From Acheta domesticus (Eukaryota; Arthropoda; Insecta; Orthoptera; Gryllidae): a stretch of 64,000 bases of DNA. This document shows positions 55,922 to 64,000 of the stretch, piece after piece. The notes below the pieces were generated by a model. It was not told where the DNA came from, did no database searches, and worked only from the letters and a program-made list of their open reading frames with translations. The stretch lies in NCBI GenBank assembly GCA_031308135.1, contig JAHLJT010000664.1:62001-126000 (forward strand), written 5' to 3'. Every line of letters starts with the position of its first letter. Position 1 is the stretch's first letter. Made by a program: the position numbers and the translations under genes.

Positions 55922-58859
55922 GAGAGGTAGGACGTCTGACAGAGCAGAAAAGTGAGCTAGTGGATCTATGACCAGTGTGCTGAGTGTGTGGATGGAGCAG
56001 TGATCGGAGTTAGCGTCCGAGGCAGCCTTGTGGACGGAGTCATCACGAAGGTGGTAGATGGACCCTGGGAGGAGCCAGCTGTGTAGCAACGGCTACAACC
56101 CTACAGACAGCTAAGTGAACAGAGGGGGAGGGAACAATAATCGTCTGTGTGTACAAAGGCCTAAACAGTTCATTTTTCATTCAGAACATCTGAGGGGGAC
56201 GTAGATTATGTTATGGTTTAACATAGCGCAATGCGAACCGCAGGGAGTTCAAATTGAGTGTATGTTCTCTGACAGAGCATGATTTCTATTCGTTCTAATT
56301 TTGTTTGTATGTTTCTTTGTTCAGAATATAGCGTTTTTCCCCTTCAGTGTGTTTTTTGTTGTCTTGTGTTTATGATTATGTGTTGAAGATCCGCCAGTGT
56401 AGAAACAACCCACAGGTGCTCCCAACTTGGTAGAGAAGAGGAAGAGAGAACGGGGGAGGAACGTATTGGCGATTGTTGTATGAATGAATAAGTGGGCGTG
56501 ATAACCCCGATGGTGGGCCGGCGTGTAGGAACGGGCATTCACCCAACAGATCCCTGTACGGGGGTGGCTCGGCAGCCTGAATCTTTGGTAACATAAATAA
56601 TAACGTCGCGGACATTATCTGTCTGCGGCGAGGACCCATCTCGCTCGCCGGGTAGGTACCGTTACAATACCGTAAATGGGCTTCCACAACTCATCGTAGT
56701 TTTGTAACGAGTTGAGTTCCGTTCGATTCTTCTGCAGACAACCGATTTCTTTTATCTTTTAATGCCGGCATAAGTACAATAAAATCTAATAACATTTGCT
56801 GTATGTCCCTAAAAATCTGTTCGAGTATAAAAAGATCGCCTTTCTTCAAACTTTTGCGTATACCCTTAGGAATAGACAATACACGGAGTATATAAGCATT
56901 GAGTATAACCACCGATTTCTACATTATACCCGTCAAGTAGTGAAAATTGTAAACGGTTGGCATAAGAGAACTTTTTCTGCCAGGAAGAACTTTTTTCTCC
57001 TCATTTTTCTTGAAAATAATATTTTCTAGTGTAACCGCTTAAGTCGGATTACAACCTCATCAAGTTGGTACTATTCCAAAGAAAAGGAACTTACCGAAGG
57101 CATTACTTTCTTTCAACAGGACAACAGGTCACGCCACCAAGGAATAGAAACGTTTCTGAACGCACTCGTGGCGCAAACTGAGTAAACCAATAAGAAATTA
57201 GTTCGTTGAAAGGTCAAGTTAAGCTGCGGAAACCCGGAAAGCTGCCATTTTCTTTCTTTTCCAAGGAGGTTACCTGTGTGAACATCGCGCTGTGGTAATA
57301 ATGTGCGCAAGAACTGGTAGAAGAAACGAGTGGACAAAAAGACGAAAAGCTTAATGCAGCTTTTGGTTTTGGTTCTTTTCTGGTTTCTAATTTTGATTCT
57401 GGTTTGATTTTGATTTCGTAAATCTCACATTCCATTCAACATAATCATTGTTCTGAACGAGTAAATGGAAACGTGAAGAACACAAGTTCGGACACGCCGA
57501 CGCTGGAACGAGAGAAGGGGACCTTCGCAAGAGGATCGCCGCGTGGCCAGCAACGCTTCGTGTGTTCGACCTTCAGAAGTCGCCCCCCCGCGTCAAACGG
57601 TACTCGAAACAGAAGACAGATTGTAAGTCAAACGAATTTTTCTATATAATGAAAACTGCAATCAGTATCCCAGTTTAAAAGACACGCTCGTACATAGAAT
57701 ATTTAATTCTTTTGAAAGCGAAATTGAACAGTATGCTCGGAAATTTGCATATAATTCCAATTTTCAATAATGTAATTTTTAATAAAGTAAATTGAACGCA
57801 GATAGTTAGGAAATTGTTTGTAGAGTAGTTGTTTTATAAAAGGAATTCTAAACCGTGTGAATAAGAGTAGTATGTCAGTAACATTTAAAGAGTAAGGAAA
57901 ATAATTTCTTAACTCTATTCTCTTTAAGGTAATTGTGAGAAAGATAGATTATTTCCAGATTGAGACTAGAGAACCACCGAATCAGTAAAAGTGCTTATTA
58001 AATAACTGTGATTCAAGAAAGTTGACGAACGTGCTGTCTGTTTCAGGGGGATTTTAGTGGGATAGTGGCTCGTCAGAAGATTTCAAAATAAGAAAGAAAA
58101 CACAAAGTCGTGACCACAGAACATGTAATTGGACACGCGTTGAAGCGAAACCACAAAACAAATCATTGAATGACAATAACATTGATGCACAACGAAAATA
58201 CACAGTCAAAAAAATAAATAAACACAATTCAAAAAAAAATATCAAAAAGGGAGAATCAACTGCAAAGTCATCACGCATTGATTTTAAGATTTGCACCACT
58301 TGGAATCACAGTAATATCTTCAGTTACAAAACAAGGTTAAAGCTCAACAAATGAAAAAAAAGTGAAATCCCAGTTGGGATGAGTGAAGGGACACATGCTT
58401 CTCGCATGACAATCTCGTAGTACCTTCCGCTTACGAAAATTGCAGTTAACTGTCCCTCGTTATACACTGCATCAAAATACATGCAAATAATTTCGTGCAC
58501 GAAATTTTCTAGAATTCCCCAGCAAATCTCCACTCAATTAAATGAACAGATGTAATGTTTTCTTGATAACACAGAATGTTCAAAGAAATTTCTTCAAAAC
58601 TAAGAACTAACATTACAAAAAGAACATCTTGTATTCTATTACAGTGACTAAACATAGTTTGTTATGGCACAGAATGTTAAAAGAATTCTCTTAGAAGCAA
58701 CGTTAATGGCCCCTAAAATTATCTCTAATGGTTAATTGCGTGCACACGTGCCTTAAACCAGCCTGCCTTCTATAACCAATTTCTTCGAGATTCTCAGTTT
58801 AGTATGAATGCGCGGCCACTTAAGTTCCGTTGGAAAATAGCCTCAACCAAAACAGTAAA
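55922..58859. other. Unassigned nuclear-type sequence
   Basis: No recognisable gene. Minus frames of 60-103 codons (56321-56912) lack domains. A G+C-richer piece at 57470-57625 is followed by a donor-like ATTGTAAGTC near 57620 and could be a noncoding exon, but nothing else supports this. Similar CACAGAATGTT words occur at 58570 and 58670. Confidence 0.4.
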
Positions 58860-59340
58860 GCTTGCAGCAAGAACAAGGGGTGGTGAAAGCCGCCTTAGCA
58901 AGGTACACCTCTCTGAGTGACGTCAACCTGACACGGCGGAGTCCAAGCACTTTCTGCTCCTGGCGTCCCGTACGCCCTTCTCTCCACTAACCGCACACCT
59001 CCGTGTCCAACTACTTTCTGCCCCGTCGTGCCGCACACCCCTCTCTCTCCCCTACTCTGACCAAGTCACTGCTCAGATAAGAGTTGCACATCTCACTCCT
59101 CCTGATAAGAGTTACCCCTTTCTCCACCCCTCCGAGCCACCGATAAGAAAACTCGGCTGCCAGGCGGCGCGCGCGAGCGGGCGGTAAAATCTCGTACAAA
59201 CAAATGACTGAAAATCCATTCAGCCGATGTTTTGGCTGATTGGTTTCATCACGAAAGTACGTGAAATTCACGTTCGTTACAATAGTTAGATATGAGGTAC
59301 CAGATAGATATGAGATACGAGATAATCGGTTTTTCTTACG
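58860..59340. promoter_or_regulatory. GC-rich segment with GATA-site cluster
   Basis: GATAAG occurs at 59076-59081, 59104-59109 and 59142-59147, two of them as GATAAGAGTT; further GATA words (AGATAGATATGAGATACGAG) lie at 59285-59330. Known: GATA factors bind WGATAR. A cluster in a GC-rich island could be regulatory. No gene is seen nearby, so the role is speculative. Confidence 0.35.
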
Positions 59341-59590
59341 AAGTGTAGATTAATTCAGAAAGAAAAGTGAACTAATCGATGATGTAAAATAATTTTGTAA
59401 ATCCATAAGCAAAATATAGTCTTGTTATCTTTTTATTCAAATTTAAATATCTCGACTTGCTTATTTTCGCAAAAAGACATTAGAGGACGTACCCACTCCC
59501 TAATGAATAGATGTAGGAGATTAATCCGAACTATTCAAACACGCTTCGCGCACCCAACAGGCAGGTGCGTGAGAGGCGGAGGCGGTGTTA

Positions 59591-59668
59591 CTACATCCAA
59601 ACACGTGGGAACAATTTGAGTCGAATTGCAAACGAAGGCCGGAAAACCCCTCATCCGGCTAGAGCCTT
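59591..59668 (+). repeat. Dispersed repeat, copy 2
   Basis: Matches 10031-10110: ACATCCAAACACGTGGGAAC, GAGTCGAATTGCAAACG, AAGGCCGGAAAAC and CTAGAGCCTT. It lies about 160 bp before the plus-strand gag-like segment. Confidence 0.75.
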
Positions 59669-59829
59669 CGTACAAGTGCGTATAGTGTTAGATTAGGCAA
59701 TTGTTGTGTTATGAAGAGTATTTTTTAGAGTTTCTTGTAATATTACCATGGCATAAAATATTCTAGTTTGGAGTATGGGCAGGTTATTGCAGAATCCAGC
59801 AGTACAGTGTAAAGCAAGGGAAGATCAAA

Positions 59830-62036
59830 CAGTAGACAATCTGTTAGCAATGTTAGAGGGGGGGACCTTGGGCGATTCTGAAAAAATTAGCGAGGGGGAT
59901 CACGAGGAGTAAACTGTGTCAACGGAGGCGCTACCAAACAAGAAAAAGGAGACACAAAGTCAGGAAAGAAATTTTAGGAGGGAAGATTTATTCAGGTTGA
60001 TGCGCGATGGCATGGCAACATTCGCGGAGACTTCTGAATACAAAAAACATTTTCAGTGAAATTAGACAAATGTTAACTGAACAAATAAATGAAGCAAACA
60101 AACAAAGAAGTGATCAAATGATTGAGATTACGAAACAAGGTATGGAAATTAAGAACGGAATTGCCAGAATTTACGTAAGTTGACTTATTAATCAAACTGC
60201 GGCGCCGAATCGAGTGATAGCTGAAAATTTCGCGGCACAAGATAAAAGGTCGAAGTAGAGGTGGCTCAACTAGGTGAAGATTTAAACAAAAATCTACAAG
60301 GGCGTTACGTCGCGAAACTTTGTTGCAAACATAACTTGACACTCGGTAATTTTCATTCCTAAAGACTTAGTAACAGCCTCAATTTTTGTATTTTGCCTGC
60401 AGAGTTTCAGAATGTTGAAGAATAGGAAGAATTTCTCTGTCTCATTAGAAACGAGAGTAAAGGGACGGTTCAGACGTGTGAGCAGACGATATGCGGGTTC
60501 AAATAAGACGTAAATCACATGAAAGATGTGAAAATTACATCAGGAATAGGAGAGAATCGTCGAATATGTCCCTTCCACAGTCCTTGAAATTTCGGGAGAT
60601 GCTTGAGGAAATACTTGGGCTTTCATCCGAGCTGCTGTGGAGAGGTATCTGACACTGTTTCCGTCTGGAAGTGGAATACACAATTATTGAATTTATGCTG
60701 GAAGGAAATGTTAGAACTTGGGCGAATTTCTTTTTGAAATTCCCATTCTCTCTAGAAGAACTTAAAGATAGATTCTTTTCTCCAGTGTCACTCGAAGAAT
60801 CTGAGCTGTAAACTGAACTTTAAACTGAGCTAGATGAACAGTTTTTACACCAATATCTGGAGTGCTGAGAGATTATTGTCCGAATAATATTCATGTCTAC
60901 TTGACAGCTGGGGTGTGGGTAGCGATGTTGCCACTTACTCGGGCAGCAAACATGTGGTCATGTGGTCGCATTGGTTGCATTGTAAAGAAACAAACTGCAA
61001 TAACAGCACAACAATAGATGACACAGAACCGCTCACACGATGCATAACCCAACAGGAAATGACGCTCTTCAATTTACAGTTAGTTCGCGCTATAAGATTT
61101 CATTGTTCTCAAAAGAAGTATCGGCAACTCTACAGTAACGTCAGCAGAATTTTAAGCCTTGATTGGTTACAGGAAACCCCTCTTCCCTGTCAACAGCTAG
61201 CTGTCAAAGGGACGAATATTATTCGAATATGCAAGAAAGCAAATTATGGGCTTTAGGTCGTCATTACCACAGTCAGATCAGGAAATTATATGTATTCTCA
61301 CGCGACAATATCCTGTTTATATTCAGAATATGATTCGGAGTGTAAGAATAACGGAAATTGAAAGGTTCCAAAACGTATCAGGCGGGTACGAACTAACTTT
61401 CGCCGGAGTGTCAAAGAACAGGCAAACAGTAAAGCTGTAATGAAATAGCGTCATGAAGATGGAAGTAGCTAGGGATCAAGGGCGAGGAGAAAGGGCACAA
61501 TAAAAGGAGCAGGGCCTAACCGTCACCTTGACCTCTGCGCCCCGCGACGTGTTGCGGAGGGTCCTCTGGGGAGCAGCCGGCGCTTCCAGGAGGGCGTGCG
61601 GCTTCGGCCGCTGCCGCAATCCGATCCACAATCTGACGACACGGCGAGCGACACGGACAAGTCAATGGAAGTTCTGACCAGCGAGGACGACAACGCCGAC
61701 GCACAAGGCGCTGTTCAACAACCGGTGACCCAGCAACCAATCCCTTCGGCGCGTGCACCTCCTGAAACTGCCACCAAACCTGCACGACGACCTCACAACC
61801 CCTCCCCCAACAGGACATCCAAAACGTTCCTTACAGATGGTGGATTCCAACTGGCTAATAACACCTGTAAACCCAACACCACACCCCAACCAAAATCAGT
61901 AAACCTTAACCGGTACCGCCCCCTCACACAATCTGGCCCCCAGAAATCCCAGCACAACCAACACTCCCAGATGGCCGGAATAAGATCCCACAAGAACAAA
62001 ACAAATACTCTCCAGAACAGCAACCTTCCCAAGTAG
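59830..62036 (+). pseudogene. Gag-like retroelement segment, inverted copy 2
   Basis: Seen: SEKISEGDHEE, RREDLFRLMRDGMATFAETS (59955-60050), MLTEQINEANKQRSDQMIEI, FREMLEEILGLSSELLW, then IIEFMLEGNVRTWANFFLKF and PFSLEELKDRFFSPVSLEES (60690-60800), SDQEIICILTRQYPVYIQNM and IRSVRITEIERFQNVSGG (61270-61380), and at the end DTDKSMEVLTSEDDNADAQG with TSKTFLTDGGFQLANN. Known: LEGxAxxWxxxF then FxxLKxxF is the retrotransposon gag core. Stops interrupt several frames. Partner of the minus copy at 45364-47700, with high similarity by eye. The acidic and Pro-rich end is of unknown function. Confidence 0.6.
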
Positions 62037-62543
62037 TATAGATATGCGGGTTCTGCATCACTTCTCAAAAATCACAATTTTTAATCAAAAGCATAGGTAG
62101 TACCCTTAGGCCATCTTCAAAAAATCATCAAAAATTGATTAAAGTTAATTTAAATTATTAAGTTAATTTATAAACTTAATTTAATTAATTAAGTTAAAAA
62201 TCATCAAAAATTGATTAAAGTTAATTTTGATAAAATGAATGCATACAAATCAAAATCAAATTTCCAAGATCATACACACATTTTTTTCATAAAAATCAAG
62301 CAATTTTATACCACTTTCAACAATCTAATTCATCCCAAAATCAAATTTCAAAGATCATGCACACTCATTCCAAGATCATACACACTCGTTCCAAGATCAT
62401 ACGCACCATAAGACAGACACAATAAAAATAACAAAAATGTTGAAAAAATTAAGAAAATCCATAGGATACTACATTTGACCCACAAAAATGGCCGAAAATG
62501 ATTAAAAAAATTCTGTTGAAAATAAAATTGATAAGATATAAAT
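62037..62543 (+). promoter_or_regulatory. AT-rich leader with tandem 21-mers before virus-like ORFs
   Basis: Three 21-bp tandem units CCAAGATCATACACACTCRTT at 62349-62411, with a related one at 62263. TCATCAAAAATTGATTAAAG occurs twice, 76 bp apart (62126 and 62201). It directly precedes the virus-like reading frames, so a promoter or enhancer role is possible but unproven. The boundary with the gag-like segment is at about 62037. Confidence 0.4.
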
Positions 62544-63403
62544 ATGAGTATTGAAACGATGTCGAAAAATAATTTTTCTTCTAAAATAAATAGGATGAAT
62601 ACTACTAGTGAAGAAAGTTTAGAGAGTGAGACTAGAAATAGTCAAGCTAATATTTGTCCTGACTTTAACACCATGTCAGTTCGTAAATTACAAAAATTAT
62701 GTGAAGCAAATAACATCTATGGCTGCACAACTCGAAACAAGGAAAAACTAATTTCAAGATTAACTGATTACTTGAACACACCATACGAATCAAGAAACCT
62801 ATATTCAATGTCACTTTTACAACTTCAATCGTTCTGCAAAGCAAATAAAATTAAAGGTTACGCAAAATATTCGAGAGACGCTCTAATTAAACACATGATT
62901 CAATCAGAGGTTAAACCATATCTACTTACACAATTACCTTTTTACTATAAAGATGATGAGAATACATTCATCAAACCATCAACACGAGACAAATTAAATG
63001 TGGTTAAGAAAGAAGAATCGCTCTAATTAAACACATGATTCAATCAGAGGTTAAACCATATCTACTTACACAATTACCTTTTTACTATAAAGATGATGAG
63101 AATACATTCATCAAACCATCAACACGAGACAAATTAAATGTGGTTAAGAAAGAAGAATCCTTTAAAAGTAGACTTGAAACATGGACATTTGAACCAACAG
63201 AAATGAAACCTTCTGATGATCCTGTTATAACATTTTTAAAACGAATAAGTAATGGTATGATTAAGAAAATTGAAAGTTCTCTTTACAAACGCAATGGTCT
63301 TAAGACTAATGTACTACTAACATGTGATTATAAGAAGGGAAATGAAATACAAGAGTTCAACTTTAAAACTAAAAATGAAATAATCTTTGAATCGACTATT
63401 TAA
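62544..63403 (+). pseudogene. Double SAP-like protein, N-terminal part of polymerase region
   Basis: Seen: start at 62544, an acidic/polar leader, then two similar helix-loop-helix motifs, FNTMSVRKLQKLCEANNIYG (about residues 46-82) and SMSLLQLQSFCKANKIKGYA (about 90-125). Known: these fit SAP or Rho-N-like nucleic-acid-binding folds, which precede the polymerase in some Polinton/adintovirus-like elements. The frame is broken at about 63020 by a 140-bp tandem duplication and resumes in another frame at 63035-63403, ending FKTKNEIIFESTI. A further frame change at 63390-63405 separates it from the next frame. Base use (AT-rich, many AAA/ATT codons) is uniform across all pieces. Confidence 0.6.
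62879..63159 (+). repeat. Perfect 140-bp tandem duplication
   Basis: The stretch from CGCTCTAATTAAACACATGA to GTTAAGAAAGAAGAAT is repeated without mismatch at a 140-bp period (first copy from 62879, second from 63019). 140 is not a multiple of three, so it shifts the frame of the SAP-like protein. Very recent, or an assembly error. Confidence 0.95.
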
Positions 63404-63411
63404 AAAGATAT

Positions 63412-64000
63412 ATGAAACGAATTAGAACACAATTACTACGAGAGATGAGTGAGTTCCAAGGAAGAGGTTCTGGCTGGTCTCTTCATAAAATTAATATGCT
63501 TGAATTAAGACTTAACCAATTCAGACCTTATGGAGGTAGTTCTTACTTTGATCTTCCAAACTTTATTAAATCGAAAAAAGCCGTACTTAATATCAAAAAT
63601 AAAGACAACAAATGTTTTTTGTATTGTTTAAAAGCTTATTTACATCCTGTTCCACGCGATCAAAATCCTCATAGAGTTTCTAAATATATTAACATACAAG
63701 ATGATATTGATAAGGCGTTTGAAGATATAACATTCCTAGTAGCACTAAAAGATATTCGAAAGATTGAAAGAAGAACAGGATTACAAATAAACGTGTTTGG
63801 TTATGATTCGAAAGAAAATATTTATCCTCTATACCCATCCAAAGCAAGAAAACCTTCTGAAAAATCTGTTGATCTCTTACTAGCAACTAAAGGACCAAAA
63901 AGACATTATTGTTTGATTCGAAACCTTTCTCGTTTAGTAGCTTCTCAAATAAACAAACATAAAGGTGAAATTTACATTTGCAGAGGTTGTATGCTCCACT
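63412..64000 (+). CDS. Polinton/adintovirus-like DNA polymerase B, N-terminal region, partial
   Basis: Open to the window's end (196 codons). Seen: FQGRGSGWSLHKINMLELRL, FRPYGGSSYFDLP, KKAVLNIKNKDNKCFLYCLK, AYLHPVPRDQNPHRVSKY, ITFLVALKDIRKIERRTGLQ, INVFGYDSKENIYPLY, GPKRHYCLIRNLSRLVAS and ICRGCMLH. Known: this series (GSGW...L, GSSYxxLP, NxDNKCFLW, HxxRVxxY, INVFG, HYCLIxNxSRL, CxxCL) precedes the family-B polymerase domain of Polinton/Maverick and adintovirus-like elements in arthropods. The polymerase catalytic part would be beyond the window. The codon before the ATG is open for a few triplets (to 63391), so the true start may be in the preceding frame. Confidence 0.75.
   Translation, partial: MKRIRTQLLREMSEFQGRGSGWSLHKINMLELRLNQFRPYGGSSYFDLPNFIKSKKAVLNIKNKDNKCFLYCLKAYLHPVPRDQNPHRVSKYINIQDDIDKAFEDITFLVALKDIRKIERRTGLQINVFGYDSKENIYPLYPSKARKPSEKSVDLLLATKGPKRHYCLIRNLSRLVASQINKHKGEIYICRGCMLH

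Noticed and set aside
54908..56089. 393-codon frame
   Set aside because: Almost entirely unknown bases of the assembly gap.
63399..63405. TTTAAAA as a possible -1 frameshift site
   Set aside because: The zero-frame phasing required for slippage is that of the downstream frame, not the upstream one, so it cannot explain the frame change.

Overview
The window looks like insect (at least arthropod) nuclear DNA. It is AT-rich and packed with decayed transposable elements of arthropod type. It also carries a mitochondrial block with the insect gene order cob-trnS2-nad1-trnL1-rrnL-trnV-rrnS, in which reading AGA as Ser restores conserved nad1 residues. I found no intact host protein-coding gene. 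Nearly everything recognisable is mobile DNA, and all calls come from reading motifs and repeat ends by eye.

Left part (1-16.9 kb): a DDE_3-type transposase relic; then a four-level nest. A tandem array of Tc1-like transposase ends (1423-1944 and 7451-8165) is split by a piggyBac (1945-7446, TTAA duplication). That element is split by a probable solo LTR (3108-6153, GTATT duplication), which is split by a non-autonomous Transib (3553-6027, CGGCG duplication). After it come a hAT transposase relic (8740-9400), a near full-length Tc1-like element (11440-12568), an I-type LINE tail (14519-15500) and two tRNA-like SINE heads.

Middle (16.9-45 kb): a second, 6-kb Transib (16956-23010, CGGTG duplication) with remnants of its transposase; a Gypsy-like gag pseudogene split by a hAT-type element (24805-26623, 8-bp duplication); a fusion of an APE-type LINE with an R2-like endonuclease tail (29.3-32.3 kb); copies of a palindrome-headed repeat family (called R1 here), one nested in a TA-inserted MITE (35.8-38 kb); and a GC-rich Jockey LINE with ORF1 and ORF2 (40.1-45 kb).

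Right part (45-64 kb): two inverted copies of one gag-like retroelement segment (45.4-47.7 kb on minus, 59.8-62.0 kb on plus). Between them lie the mitochondrial block (51.8-54.9 kb) and a 1000-N gap (54922-55921). The last 1.5 kb holds the start of a Polinton/adintovirus-like DNA polymerase region: a double SAP-like protein broken by a perfect 140-bp tandem duplication, then the N-terminal part of a polymerase-type protein that runs off the window.

Functionally, nothing here works as a pathway. The value lies in the insertion history, which the target-site duplications and nesting order make readable, and in the virus-like edge locus.
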